Source: Hypomesus transpacificus
Lineage: Eukaryota > Chordata > Actinopteri > Osmeriformes > Osmeridae
Assembly: GCF_021917145.1 (NCBI RefSeq)
Contig: NW_025813938.1
Coordinates: 992,001-1,056,000, forward strand
DNA: 64,000 nucleotides
Direction: 5' to 3'
Below the pieces are notes generated by a model. That model was not told where the DNA came from, did no database searches, and saw only the letters and a program-made list of their open reading frames with translations. Numbering within the stretch: position 1 is the stretch's first letter; every line of letters begins with the position of its first letter. Below, piece after piece: positions 1 to 12,517 of the stretch. Both the position numbers and the translations under genes were made by a program.

Positions 1-78
1 TTAGCAGGCAAGCAGGAACATCCTACTTAGCAGGCTAGTAGCAACATGCTACTTAGCAGGCTAGTAGCAACACCAGGG
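1..78. repeat. 26-bp minisatellite, about 3 copies, cut by the window edge
   Basis: The motif TTAGCAGG recurs at 1, 27 and 53, so the period is 26. The later copies are nearly identical and the first is diverged. The array may continue to the left of the window. Confidence 0.8.
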
Positions 79-122
79 TTTCCCCCCCTGCACTCAACTT
101 GAAAAGCAGCAACAGCAGCTCT

Positions 123-124
<2 letters not shown>

Positions 125-155
<31 letters not shown>

Positions 156-174
156 TGTGTGTGTGAGTGAGTGA
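125..174. repeat. (TG)n microsatellite
   Basis: A near-perfect TG run broken by one TC, followed by GAGTGAGTGAG. A second short TG run follows at about 265-278 and a G homopolymer at about 325-340. Confidence 0.9.
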
Positions 175-341
175 GCTTGGCCGGTCTGTGAGAGGGGGTG
201 ATGTAGAGATAATGTCAGTGTGCCTCTCTACACACGGGTGAAGGTGTGTATACTCCTGCATGCTGTGTGTGTGTGTCTGTAGGAAGGACGGAGGATGGTG
301 TTGGGGGGCAGGGTGGGTGAGGTGGGGGGGGGGGGGGGGGT

Positions 342-1935
342 AGCAGGACAGCTGTCAGAGTGGAACTGGACCCCACAGCCTCCCAGTCGGTCCCTCCCCA
401 TATGGCACAAGGCCAGGTAGCAGCGCCCGGGGTTACAGGGCTGAGGCCCAGCGAGAGATCCTCTTTCAGAGGCCGGCCTGGTCTCCCTGCTCGAGGGGGA
501 GGGGGGAGGGCACTAATCTGGACCCTTGGCCTATACCGGCCACTGGATTAAGAGGGCAGAGGGGGCAGTCTCGCCCGGACTGTGGAGGTTTGTCTGGGGA
601 GAGAGCGACCACTCAGCTCCTTCCCAGAATTCTTTGAATGACCTTTTGAGTAAGTGCTCTCTCTCATTCTGTCTCTGTCTCTCTGCTTTTCTCTCTGTTT
701 CCTTCCATCTCCATTGCCAGAGTGACAGCAAAGCATCAATGAATCTTTTCTTAATATATGATTTATTTTATTTTTTTCCTTAATTATTTTATATTTGTTA
801 CTCAGTAGCCCCTCAACTTGATCTCCCTCCCACACTAGAATGTAGACGAGTGTCTGAGACTGAGAGAGTGGACCTCCCCCTGCTCCTCACCAGGTTGACC
901 GTCCGTCCGTCTGTCCGTCCTTCCATCCCCGATACAAGAGAGAAGCAGAGTGGATGGAAGGCTGAGAAAGGAAAACGGGGATGCACAATGAGCTGTGTCG
1001 CATGACTGCTTCCTGTCTACCGAGGTAGTGGATCTGCTGCAGTTTCAAACCTTCCTCTTCATGCAGGAAGTGAAGCGCATCCAGGCTGTCAGGTGTTGAT
1101 GACAGAGATTCCAACTACAACTGGTATGTTTTGATTTGACAGTTGAACCTAACTGCAATATACCACAAGCATATTTCTCGCATGGCACCAAGGTGTTGAA
1201 ATACAGTCGTCCACGTCACGCTAAATACTCGCGTTATCGCCAGAATAACAATTCAATGTTTTTACTTGCAGACAGTAAAAACAATATTCTCCCTGGTCCC
1301 CTTCACCCTCAATCATGTCGCATTATCTCTACAACAACTCATTCGCTGAACCTCACAAATAAAAAAGCGTCCCCTATTTCTGAATTTCGGCTACTTTTTA
1401 CCACTTGGTCTGACGTCACCTTGGCTGAAACCGTATAAACGCCGGGTGTTAATAACGGCCTGTCATTCGCGGTGTACCCAGACTGTGGAGATATGCGAGG
1501 GGGTGAAGGCACAAATCTTCCCCTCAGGGCAGTAGGTACTGGGATCCCTGCCATGGCTTTGAAGTTGATATTGCCCAGAAATGAGTCCAGGACAAAAAGG
1601 AGATGAACCAGCAGGGCAGGGAGGATGAGTCTATCGGGGCCCGTGTTTTGACGGAGGACAAGGAGGGAGGGGAGCATCCTTTCTCTTGTGATTAATCACT
1701 CGCTTCCTTGCAGTTCAATGGACTTATGGACAAGTCTGTGTGTGTATGGATTACACCTGTAATAATAGACCAACAGAAACGCCATTCATCACCCCCTTCC
1801 TCCACCCTGCCCCTCCCTCTTTGACGTGGTAGCTGAAAGGAAACATCACACCTTGGGTTAGCTGCTTTTCAGGGTCAGAATCTGGGCTCAGAATCAGATC
1901 TCAGATATGCTTATGTGTCAAACTATTAGAGAACA
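342..1935. other. Intergenic DNA, no gene recognised
   Basis: Open frames here are short and show no family motif or coherent splice pattern. The stretch holds a CT-rich patch near 655-710 and otherwise mixed sequence. Confidence 0.5.
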
Positions 1936-1937
1936 TA

Positions 1938-2158
1938 CAGTGCCCTCCAAAAGTATTGGAACAGTGAGGCGAATTCCTTTATTTTTGCTGTAGACTGAAA
2001 ACATTTGGGCTTGACATCAAATAATGAACGTGAGACCAGAGATCAACGTTTCAGCTTTTATTTCCAGGTATTTACATCAGGATCTGATGCACAACTAAGA
2101 AAATATCACATTTTGTTTGAATCCACCCATTTGTCATGTGAGCAAAAGTATTGGAACA
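1938..2158. repeat. Left terminal inverted repeat of the Tc1-like element
   Basis: Pairs with 3377-3598 over its whole length. The direct-repeat motif AAAAGTATTGGAACA lies at 1949-1963 (outer) and 2144-2158 (inner), the probable transposase binding sites. Confidence 0.93.
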
Positions 2159-2191
2159 GATATACTTAAAACATATTTAAGTGAATAAGAC

Positions 2192-3229
2192 TTAATATTT
2201 AGTTGCAAATCCTTTGCTTTCAATAACTGCAGCAAGTCTGTGACCCATTGACGTCACCAAACTTTTGCATTCTTCCTTTTTGATGCTTTCCCAGGCTTTC
2301 ACTGCAGCCTCTTTCAGTTGTTGTTTGTTTTGTGGGGTTCCTCCCTTCAGTCTCCTCTTAAGCAGGTAAAATGCATGCTCTATAGGGTTTAAGTCTGGAT
2401 ATTGACTTGGCCAGTCTAATACCTTCCATTTCTTGCCCCTGATGAACTCCTTTGTTGTTTTGGCAGTGTGTTTTGGGTCGTTATCTTGCTGCATGATGAA
2501 GGCTCTGCCAATCAGTTTGGTTGCATCTTTCCTTAAATTGGCAGACAAAATGTTTCTGTAGACTTCCGAGTTCATTTTGCTGCTGCCATCATGTGTTACA
2601 TCCTCAATGAAGATTAATGAGCCCGTCCTAGAAGAAGCCATGCAAGCCCAAGCCATGACATTACCTCCACCGTGTTTCACAGATGAGCTTGTGTGTTTGG
2701 GATCATGAGCAGTTCCTTTCTTTCTCCAAACTTTAGCCTTTCCATCACTTTGGTAAAAGTTAATCTTTGTCTCATCAGTCCATAAAACTTTGTCCCAGAA
2801 TTTTTGAGGTTCATCTCTGTACTTTTTGGCAAATTCCAGCCTGGCCTTCCTATTCTTCTTGCTAATGAGTGGTTTGCATCTTCTGGTGTAGCCCTTGTAC
2901 TTTTGTTCATGAAGTCTTCTGCGAACAGTAGATAGTGATACCTTCACTCCTGCCATCTGGAGGTTGTTGCTGATCTCACTAACAGTTGTTTTAGGGTCTT
3001 TCTTTACAGCTCTCACAATGTTTCTGTCATCAACTGCTGATGTTTTCCTTGGTCTACCTGTTCGACGTCTGTTACTTAGTACACCAGTAGTTTTCTTCTT
3101 CTTCAGGACATTCCAAATGGTTGTACTGGCTATGGCCAATGTTTCTGCAATGGCTCTGATTGATTTTCCATCTTCTCTAAGACTCACAATTGCTTATTTT
3201 TCACCCAAAGACAGCGCTCCGGTTTTCAT
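2192..3229 (-). pseudogene. Tc1-like transposase, stopped by one nonsense codon
   Basis: The natural ATG is at 3229-3227 and begins MKTGALSLGEK, but codon 12 (3196-3194) is TAA. After that the frame stays open for 333 codons to TAA at 2194-2192, giving about 345 codons, the usual size for the family. Visible parts are an N-terminal paired-like helix-turn-helix region (SLREDGKSIRAIAETL), the RRRTGRPRKT linker, and the catalytic triad: D in LWTDETKINF, D in MQQDNDPKH and E in YPDLNPIEHAF, with exactly 34 residues between the second D and the E. The transposase would cut and paste the element at TA sites. The stop differs by one C-to-T from CAA, so the copy probably decayed recently. Re-initiation downstream would lose the DNA-binding start, so it is likely inactive. 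Confidence 0.95.
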
Positions 3230-3376
3230 GTTGTTTTCACCTCTGAATACAGTCTGCATAGACAAAACCTATCTTACCCAATCTGAACCTGAGTGTAGAC
3301 ATTCAGTGGTATTTATTGATTGAATAATGTATGTAATAGGACACACCTGGGCAACAAAACACACCTGTCAGTCATA

Positions 3377-3598
3377 TGTTCCAATACTTTTGCTCACGTG
3401 ACAAATGGGTGGGTTCGAACAAAAAGGTGATATTTTCTAATTTGTGCATCAGATCCTGATGTAAATACCTGGAAATAAAAGCTGAAACGTTGATCTCTGG
3501 TTTCACATACATCGTTTGATGTCAAGCCCAAATGTTTTCAGTCTACAGCAAAAATAAAGGAATTGGCCTCACTGTTCCAATACTTTTGGAGGGCACTG
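3377..3598. repeat. Right terminal inverted repeat of the Tc1-like element
   Basis: Inverse complement of the left arm, with scattered substitutions such as CAAACGATG against CAAATAATG. It ends in GGGCACTG next to the TA duplication. Confidence 0.93.
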
Positions 3599-3600
3599 TA

Positions 3601-4224
3601 TATTGTGCTTTGGTCATGCTTCTGCTGAGACAACAGGTAATAATTTGCACCGCATGATGCTGTATAACCAAACTATACATTTACATCTATACAAGCTGTC
3701 ACATTTCAAGTCATGTATACAATATGACCCTACAGAAGGGGAGGAAGGGATCTGGGAGTCAGGGGGTATCTGGGCCTGGGCCGTTACACATGTACACACA
3801 CACATATATATATATATTTTTTTTAATTATCAGGACAAGAGTTATTTTAAAATGTGTTCAAACAGGATGTGATCAATAAGAAAGTGGGCTGAGGGCTGTG
3901 GAGGTCATGGGGGGTACCATCTGGTCTGTACAGTATGTGTGTGAAAGGGTGTGTGTTGATGTATGGGAGAGACAGAGACAGAAAAACACATCTCAAACAC
4001 ACACATATTATATATTCATCATAAAGTATCTCAACTTTTTTGCTGTATAAACCTAGTACAGAACATTCTAATCCTATTGGAGGCATCGTGGATATTTTAT
4101 TTCAGATTTTGAGATGTTGTTTTTCATTCTACTCTTCTGTGCCTTTTTTCTGTTCATTCAATTGTATCCTTTATCCCATGGGCCTGAAGAAAGCTATTAG
4201 AACTGAAACAGAACAACAAGATGA

Positions 4225-4255
<31 letters not shown>

Positions 4256-5346
4256 AGTGTGTGTGTGAGAGAGCGTGTGTGTCGGAGTGAACTTACAGCC
4301 TTTTACATTACACCGAGCACCTGCAGGAAAAAATGATCTTCTTATTTTAGCCATGCCAGAGAGAATAGGAGGTTTTAAAGAGAGAGATGCCTCAGAGGGA
4401 AATATTTGAAATCCACTCAAACATACTCTGATTCATTATACAATAAACATGTGCCAATCACTCCTATTCCCCCTCCTACATCCACTGAACAGTGCAGCCT
4501 GGATTTAGGAACAGCACTCTACTGCCCCCCTTTGGACCACACGGTAACTACATGCCAGAGACATCCTCTTGCAAAGGTGAACAATTTGCTAATGAACAAT
4601 CCCCAGCAAATTGCAATCCCCCCTCTCTACACGCAACATATTAATTTCTCTAATTATACAGTTTATTCATTTTCTCGGTTCGGCAGGTATGAAGGCCTCC
4701 TTCGTCTCACCTGGGAATGGCAAAGTCCAATCACATAATCCAAATCCATGAAATAAATAATAACCAGCAGTGTGACTCAGAGACGCATGTGACGGGGGGG
4801 GGGGGGGGGGGGCGTACTGCTTATGTTGTGTTTTAATTGTATGAGGATGCATTCACTTTGTCAGAGCTAATTATGGATTAGCGCTTGCTAGCTCGGCCCG
4901 GCTGGGTAGACCTTTAATTGTACGCTGACTGGCTGTTGGAAACCTGTCAACAAACCTCCAGGACAACCACATGCACGCCTGTAACAAGGGGTTTTATTTT
5001 TTATTTTTTTCTTCTTGAGATTAACTAAGATTGCATAATTTGTTTTCTATAGGCTACTGTATACAATACAAATATATTTTAGTGTCTGTAAACTAAGACA
5101 GATTTAACTTTAATTTGCCAACTTGATTTGGCTTACTTGAGAGAAACCTGCAGCTTGTTTACATAGTGCGCTGTGAAATAACTCTAAGCCTTTCTTTTAT
5201 TCTCGAGTAGTATACACAATGTATCATGAACGTATACATTTAAGTGTTTAATAAAACACAGCGCTTTAATTAATGATACACTGTGACTTGCTGGTCCTAG
5301 TCAAAGGTTTGCGTCCATGTTGTGATCGACCTGGGGCCTGCTGCTC
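3601..5346. other. Intergenic DNA with a GT microsatellite and a G homopolymer
   Basis: Contains (TA)n near 3803, (GT)n at about 4224-4272 and a run of about 18 G at 4795-4812. No gene is recognised. The stretch at about 4860-4930 is rich in TAAT-type homeodomain core motifs and could be an enhancer, but this cannot be tested without alignment. Confidence 0.5.
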
Positions 5347-5491
5347 ATTTGGCCGGTGAGCAGAGGCCTGTTCCATAAAGCAAGCTCACAGAATAAGCCA
5401 GGCTTAAGGTGTCAGTTACTTTCCCTGACATTAAGCCTGGCTTATTCTGTAAACTCGCTTTATGGAACAGGCCTCTGCTCACCGCCCAAAT
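5347..5491. mobile_element. Snap-back (MITE-like) inverted repeat
   Basis: About 60-bp arms face each other across a loop of some 20 bases. The left arm begins ATTTGGCCGGTGAGCAGAGG, and the inverse of the right-hand end reads ATTTGGGCGGTGAGCAGAGG. Both arms contain AGGCCTGTTCCATAAAG and AATAAGCCAGGCTTAA. It has no coding capacity. This is the shape of a non-autonomous DNA transposon; no clear target duplication is visible. Confidence 0.85.
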
Positions 5492-8400
5492 TAACAGGAA
5501 AAGCACCACAACCAATATCGCCAGTTTCTCCCGACAGTGTGACCTTGCCAACAACTGGAGCGAGCCCTACGTGCAGCTTAATGCATACAGGCTGTCCCAC
5601 CCTCCCACTACCAAAGTGCTAATGAGTTTCAATTACGGTTTTGCCTTCATCCCAAATGACCTACTGTAACTCTTCCAAAGCCTGTCACCCATTTGACCAT
5701 ATGCATAATGTATCACAAACAGAGCACTACAAGAGCTCTTCCTCCCCTCCTTGAAGGATTATTTATAACCCCACCGAGACTAAATGATTCCTGTAGGAGC
5801 AAGTAGCGGTTCAATAGATAGAGATAAGTGAGAGAAAAGAAGAGAGATAAGTGAGAGAAAGGAAGAGAGAGAGAGTGGGAGAGGTAGAGCGAGAGGAGGA
5901 GGAGGAGGAGGAGGGGTTGTGAATATTGCGGCAGACTGGCGTTCATGACTTATTCATGTGTGCATATCAGAAGAGGACGCAGCCATTTTTAATGTAAGAT
6001 GTAAGAGTTCCAGGGGGTCTGAGGTGCGCTGGCCGACTGACTAATGGCCCACAGTACACTCCGAGGTTAGACAGTACAGCCCAGCCAGTCTCCCCACACA
6101 AACAGGGGAATCATTTGCTTCCATGCACCCCCCCCCCCCCACCCCCCCAAGTCTGGTGTATTGATTGATTAATCACTCCGCCGATGAACTAACAGATACT
6201 GACCTTTCAGAGGTGCATGAGCATTTAGCCTCCTAAAGTCTGCTAAAAAAAAAAGAGAAAAGTGCATCGATCATTTAATGGAACATCAAGCCTCAGCACA
6301 GATTAGCCGACCAGCATTTTGTCAAGCGCGCACCCACCCCCCATGCCGATCAATGGGTCTTCGATACATTGACCTTCCCTGAAAGTAAACAACAACACCA
6401 GAGGCCAGGGGATTACGGCTACTAACCCTCATCATCATTATTATCATGATTGTTGTTGTTTGGATCTGAGATAATGAGCATACTCCTCCCTCGTGGCAGT
6501 CTGTAGTACTTGTGTTTTGAATAGAAACTACATGCTAAAGGAGTTCCTAGGGAGAACTAGCCGTGCTAGCTACCCTGTGGGGTTGGGCTTAAAGGCTGCG
6601 AAGCTTGTTTCATTTCTATACCTTGTTACTGTTACTTGTATTTCATGTTGTTTTGGTTTTGTGTGCACAATCATAAGGCACAGCACACACTCCTGGGGAG
6701 AAAGGAAGTTGTCATCTTCAGGAGGAAGTGAGACCTACTCTTAATGGCAGAAGTATGTCGATGATCCCGTCCCCAACCAACTCATCTTTAAACACGATGT
6801 TCCGAGCACCCTCCACAACCCAACGCCGCATCCTTAGTGTCCCAAACAAAACAGCGAAACACACAATGTAAACATGACAGCTGGAGCTGTACTGCGGGGC
6901 TCTGAGGGGGTCCCAGGCCCTCACGAGGACTGCGGGCATGAAATGAACTGGATGCACAAGTAAAAAAGAGGAGGCTTAACAAACAAAAAAACCCGACAAC
7001 GCAGCAGATCCATCCTGACTTATCGGCAGGAGAGGTCGTGTGGGAGACTCCTGGAGCTGAACTGGCTTTCTCAATAGACGTCAGGCCCATCCAGACTAAT
7101 GGGAGATGACACGCAACATCATGCACCAACTACATCCCAGACAGGCAGGAGTAATGGGTCATAAATTCGAGGCCCCGAGCGGGGTCTGTTAAAACTCGCC
7201 AGTGCACGAATGGCTAATGGTTTTCATCCACCCAGCCCCCCCCACCCCCCATTTCCACCCCCCCCTCCCCACCCCCACCCCGCATCCCACCCCTCACCCC
7301 CCTCTGCTTCTAGAGAAACTGCAAGCACTACTGTGTGTCCGTCCGCGTGCACGCGCGTGTGGGGTTGAAGGGGTGGGGGAAGGGGGGTCAAACACAAACA
7401 CACAATGACAAACACACGCACCCCTCATGCACTCTGTACCCTAAGGTGAAAAACCCAACCACCCTCCTAAAAAACGGTTTGCTTTTTAATTAATCACGCC
7501 GATACAATGGCGGCCGCCGGCTCGAGGGGCTTAAGTTCAAATCAATAGCACAAGCCAGGGCCCATGCCGTCAATACTTTACGAAGTGCAAAAATCATTGT
7601 GAGTCCTAGAGGCTCTGGCTGTCCCCAATAAAGCGCCCTGGGGACGGATACTGCCCTGGCAGACCCCTTGCTGTGCCCCGGATCTCCCAGCATGCATCAC
7701 TCCTCTTTTGTTCTCTCCAGTCAGGCATGGAGGGCTCGATTCAGCAGGCAACCATCTCGGCCAGCCTGACAAAGACGCGGGCTGTGACCTGGTGTGTCGG
7801 GTCACGTGCGTCCCTGGCGAGCCTTTCACAGACGCACTTTGCCCTGCGGGGCCAGAGTAGCTGTGTAGGAGGCACAGTTTTTATTTGGTTCGGTGTGCAA
7901 GGGGATAAAAGTTTATTCAATTTCGTGAGCAGGGTGTTTGATCTCAAGGCCGACTACATCAACGTTGCTGGTTGTTAATAAGCATTCTGATGTTCTAAAG
8001 AAAAGTCCTTCATTACCCTGATTGGTTTTCATGAGCAGAAGTAATGTTACTGGAACAACTTTTTCCTTTGCCCTACAACTGGGTATGTCAGTATGAATAT
8101 AATAAACTTCTGTAGTAACAATTGTTACAGATTTTTCATATCGAGCCATTTTCAACAGCTTTGATCTTGAAGTTGCCTATGTCACTTACCTCCTAATGGT
8201 GATTTTCCTTTTTTAGATTCTCATCAACATGATGATCTGCTTTAAGGCCCGAGCACGCTAAGCTAGCAGGTCTTCCAGAGTGTTAAGCTAAAACAATGTG
8301 ATTATAAAAAGCTTGTGAGGTGAGCAATGAAAAATGATCCAGTGGTGATTAACTGATCCAGTGGTGATTAACTGTTCTATTCCAGAGTTACACTTCCCCG

Positions 8401-8857
8401 AAGCGTTTACTCACTTCATTGGTCCAACACATTGCCTAGAAACCATACTGGCAGATGACCACTTCAGCATGAAGGAAAATTATATTTGTGTCTTTAAGTC
8501 TTTATAATGGTCCATTGCCATTAAAGACAAAACTCAACCAAAAGAACAACTGTACTGTAACTACCCAACATCACCGTACCTACCAAATGAGGCCAGTATT
8601 TCGTCATTCAGCACACACTTGTGGCCCCTAACTCTGTCTATCACTGGATTTCTCCTCTGTGGTGATTCTTGGTCCACTATTGAGCCGCCCAGATAAGCAG
8701 CTGACCCAGATTGATTCTGGATAGTGTTTCCTGTGGAACAGAACCCTGGCTGACCACCAGGGGACCTGGGGACACCCCTGTGCTCTGATCAATGCTGCGG
8801 GTGCTGGTGAAGAGAGTCAGGAAGACATGCTGTCTGGGTCCTTGGAGGATCTGAACA
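5492..8857. other. Intergenic DNA with purine and pyrimidine tracts
   Basis: Holds a GA-rich tract (about 5820-5915), a C homopolymer (about 6127-6148), a C-rich tract (about 7237-7310) and a 20-bp direct duplication containing TGATCCAGTGGTGATTAACT (8335-8372). No gene family is recognised. Several AT-rich segments with TAATTA/TGATTAAT cores (for example 6150-6175 and 7485-7500) look regulatory but are unproven. Confidence 0.45.
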
Positions 8858-9115
8858 CCTCCACACACACACACACACACACACAGGCCACACACACACC
8901 AAAGCCACACACACACACACACACAGGCCAGGACACACACACACACAGGCCACACACACACACACAGGCCACACACACACACAGGCCAGGACACACACAC
9001 ACACAGGCCAGGACACACACACACACACAGGCCAGGACACACACACACACAGGCCACACACACACCAAAGCCACACACACAAACACACACTCAAAGGTCA
9101 GGACACACACACACT
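8858..9115. repeat. Compound (CA)n / AGGCC minisatellite
   Basis: (CA)4-9 runs are joined by AGGCCA or AGGCCAGGA spacers in more than ten units. All frames are open across it only because the units lack stop codons. It is not coding. Confidence 0.9.
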
Positions 9116-9395
9116 TGCAAGCCAAGATGACACACAGACAGTTTTTGAATATTTTAGGCATAATATTATGAAAATGTACCTAATCAGCATTTACCAACTT
9201 CTAAATTACCTATTTTATGTGTTGATGTGCATTGTTTACCTAATGTATTCTTACATATACATTAACTCTTTTAGCCTAGACACATAATATGTCAGAATTA
9301 AAAGACAGTCCCAAAGTGAATGTCGTAGGCGGTCATTTTATGACTGGTGCAGGGCTCTTTTTAGACTGAATTAAAATTAGTCTAGGTACACACTG

Positions 9396-9409
9396 CCATC
9401 TGGTGGCAG
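9396..9409 (+). promoter_or_regulatory. CTCF-like motif upstream of itga2
   Basis: CCATCTGGTGGCAG agrees with the CTCF core at most informative positions (CC....GGTGGCAG). A motif match alone is weak evidence, and the same string can be part of a dispersed repeat. Confidence 0.3.
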
Positions 9410-9580
9410 ACAAATGTAATGCACATATCTGCGAGGGGCCCGTTGTGGGCCCTTAAACGTCGGTTAAGGTTATCTGGAGATGCAAGACAGATCCAAGGGT
9501 ACATTTACGGCGATGTAAGGCCACAACTTGCAGAAAACAGGCGAGCAATTTCAACACAGTGGACAGTGACGCGGATTTAC

Positions 9581-9659
9581 CATTTAGCCTGTGTGACACG
9601 GCGGTCTGAAAACCAAGCAGCAGCAGCAACGCCAGTTTCTGTGACGACATGGCTGTCAT
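9581..9659 (-). other. Possible first coding exon with a signal peptide, gene unknown
   Basis: Reading leftward from ATG at 9659 the frame gives MTAMSSQKLALLLLLGFQ and then TAVSHRLN, a good signal-peptide shape (short polar start, leucine core, small residues near the cut). It runs into a donor-like GTAAATCC at 9580. No later exon of a recognisable family was found to the left on the minus strand. It may be chance. Confidence 0.2.
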
Positions 9660-9699
9660 CCCAAACAATTAATATGTAACACCTCATCCTACCATTGAT

Positions 9700-11392
9700 G
9701 TCTTTATCCAGCGAGGGTCAGGTTGAATCCAATCCAGCACAAAGCACATGGAATCCACTGTAGCCCCCGTGAACTGTCCAATTTCTCAAACTCGTCTGAA
9801 TACGCCAAAAACTGTCATGTGTCCTGATATTTTGGCAGCATCATCCTCTCCTTCGTAAACTTATCAATAACAACGGTAAATTGAGTTTAGAGAGGGGCCT
9901 TCTTTCTCCATTACCGTGTAGTTTTAAAATAACTTCTGTGACTGAAAGAGCGTTTGAAAAAATCTGATGACGTCTTCCGTAGGCCCCAAATACAATGTAG
10001 CCGATGGTCACAAGGCCCTTTTCATAACGTTGCAGGTGATTTAGGGCAGAACAGCTTATGTTGTGTTGAATTTACACTTCACTACATATAGTAGTATATG
10101 AAACGAAATAAACAAATTCACCCAAAACTCTCTCAGCAACACATCGTCTGGCTAGCTCCTCGTTAGCGACGTTTTCACTTTTTAGGCTAGCAGCCTAGAG
10201 CTAGTCAGGTAGCTAATTTGCCAGACATGAAGATTGAGTTGTTTAGAGTGAGAATCAGTTATTAACACAAGGCCGCAATATTGTTTCTCAGCTCTGGCTC
10301 CTTTTGCTTTATTGCGGTCGACGTTGTACTTTTTTTTTTACATTTTAGCCACCACAGCCTACGGTTAACTTCTACTGACGAACAGGAGACAGCACAGCGT
10401 CACGTGCTCTTTCAAAGTCAGAGGTCGTCCAAATGACGCACTTAGCCTACGCGCACGGAGAGAAACATATCAACAGAGAGGGGGGAAAACTGAATGAAAT
10501 ATTGACGTGGGTAGTGATTGATTGTCACATTTTCTCCTCTTGATTTGAAAATGATTGTTACGAAATACAACAATCTAAACAGAAATAGGCTACAGCAGAC
10601 ATTCCAGTTTTTAAAACTCGCGGCAGCCAAATCGATTTGATAGAGGAGGTGGAATCAAGGGAAAGACCAACAAATCCCCCCCACCCCCATTTCGAAACAC
10701 ATATTTAATCTCTAACAATGGAGACCGCCAGAATGGTTCACCAGAAACAGATGCTTTCCTAAAAGAGATTATTGTGGGTGCTGTTGGGTAGGTTATATGG
10801 ACGACAACAGAATGTCACGCCACAGATTCCTCACAATTTCAGCAATTGACCACAACCCGACTATAGTCAGCAGAATAAGCGCCAATTGAGTTTGTGTCCT
10901 TTAATAACTGAATTTCAGACTACGTGACGTCGTTCTTGTCCTGTTAGGTCTCCAGTCCGTTTCAAGATTAAAACTGAGAAGTCTTTATTAGTCTTGAAGC
11001 CGTCTATCGGCTTGATAGACGGTTTTGAGGGACAAAAAATAAATAATTAAAAATGTTGAGAATTCCGAGACTAATACAGTGGGGACAATGATTGGCTAGC
11101 CTACATCTGAGAAATGAAATAAGATTCAATGGATAACTCCAAATTGGTTATGACACTATTATTATGTCAGATTTTTTTATATTGCGGTGAACTACATGAA
11201 TCCTTGTTATACGATGCAAATAAAAGAGCAATATTTAGAATCGACCAAACGTCATCGCCGACTCATAAACGCCCAGTCAAATCTAATAAGCCTACAGGAC
11301 AATAGTCACTTATGGAGCAGTCTGCAAAAAGTTTGTCAACTACTGAACGGAAGGAGAGTTGAACCATCATTATCAATGCAACCGACGTGAAA
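9700..11392. promoter_or_regulatory. Upstream region of itga2, promoter not resolved
   Basis: Mixed, rather AT-rich sequence ahead of the itga2 start codon. It includes a CACGTG E-box at about 10401, CRE-like TGACGTC copies at about 9968 and 10925, and a GCCGTCTATC/GATAGACGG inverted pair near 11000-11024. No clear TATA box was placed, so the transcription start is unknown. Confidence 0.35.
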
Positions 11393-12517
11393 ATGTCATC
11401 AATCGGAACGGATATCCTCGTTAGTCTTCTCATTCTTTGTAAGTAGAATCATATATAAACGTAGGCACAATACAATCATTATGCAAACTCAAGTCTGTTA
11501 GTATTAGAAGTAGGTAACATAAGCGTGATGAGATTGGAGGTGTAGGCTACGTGTTTCTCCCATTTGACAAAGTAAAATAGAATACTTGTTTGTAAATATG
11601 TATCGTATTAACATAGTGTTACATTTTCTGATGGTGTTAAGCAAATATCCGTTTTCCCACTATCAAGTTTCTTTCCGATATCCATGCAATAACATATTTG
11701 ACATAGCCTAGTTACATTAAAAATAACAAAAAATGTTCAGTAGCCTACACTTGCACCTGACATATTTAATTGACGACCTAATCCCTAATCATTAATCAAA
11801 TTATGTTGAAGATACTAACAAGTTGGTTGTCTGGTAGGCTACTGTGCGGAACCTAATTTATTACACTGTTGTAATAAAGTTGTAGAAAGTTACCCTCTTT
11901 GATACTACACAAACACGTAATGGAGGTTTGGAATAGATTTTTCTCAGAGAAAATAATAATTTAAACCAGGCACGTTCTAATGCCTTGATTTATTTCTGAA
12001 ACAAATACGACTACAAGTTTTTTTTTGGGGGGGGGGGGGCTCTGTTAAAGCATGCATCATAGTCACAAACTATGGACTGCATGCTTACACGTCGGTCTGA
12101 CAAGCTTGGGCTTGTGGGTGAAAGCTGTTTGGAGCAGGTACATTCCATGCCCTCAGGAGTACACAGCCTACCTGTGAGACATGCTCCTCACTTTATACAC
12201 CATTTTGGATCGCACAGCGGTTTGGTAGAAATGAGTTGTGTTTGAGGATGTTTTGTGAGGAGGATGGAGAATGTTTGCTAAACTCAAGCTCACTCCTAAA
12301 ACGGGGAATTCAGGATGGATGTGAGAGATGGATCTCTCACTTGTTACTTTACTATACCCAATCATTTCCCAAACCCTTTTGGTTCTGCCCCAGTTGACAG
12401 GTTTGGGTCCTCGGTGCTGTTCAACGTTGGCACGGCCGGTGCCAAGATCTTCTCTGGGCCCACAGATGGGCAGTTTGGCTACACCGTTCAGCAGCTGACT
12501 AATCATCAAGGAAAATG
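11393..12517 (+). other. itga2: itga2 exons 1-2: signal peptide and first propeller blade
   Basis: Exon 1 (11393-11438) gives MSSIGTDILVSLLIL with a hydrophobic core. Exon 2 joins in phase and continues FDRFGSSVLFNVG, then AKIFSGPTDGQFGY, which matches the mature N terminus of the family. The ATG was chosen because it lies just ahead of a strong GTAAGT donor whose phase fits exon 2. The signal sequence is shorter than in mammals, so another first exon upstream remains possible. Confidence 0.7.

Larger units (their letters stand above)
1938..3598. mobile_element. Tc1/mariner-family DNA transposon, near full length
   Basis: The element is 1661 bp and is flanked by the TA target duplication at 1936-1937 and 3599-3600. 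Its ends are CAGTGCCCTCC and the exact inverse. The terminal inverted repeats are about 220 bp (1938-2158 and 3377-3598) and differ at roughly a dozen positions. Each arm carries the 15-mer AAAAGTATTGGAACA at its outer edge and again at its inner edge (1949-1963 and 2144-2158 on the left), which is the IR/DR layout of fish Tc1-like elements. The interior codes for a DD34E transposase on the minus strand. The clean TA duplication and well-matched arms suggest a fairly recent insertion. Confidence 0.97.

Noticed and set aside
5409..5669. 86-codon open frame overlapping the snap-back element
   Set aside because: It starts inside the inverted repeat, has no family motif, and is short enough to occur by chance.
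8677..9171. Cys/Val and Thr/His open frames
   Set aside because: Translation of a (CA)n minisatellite.
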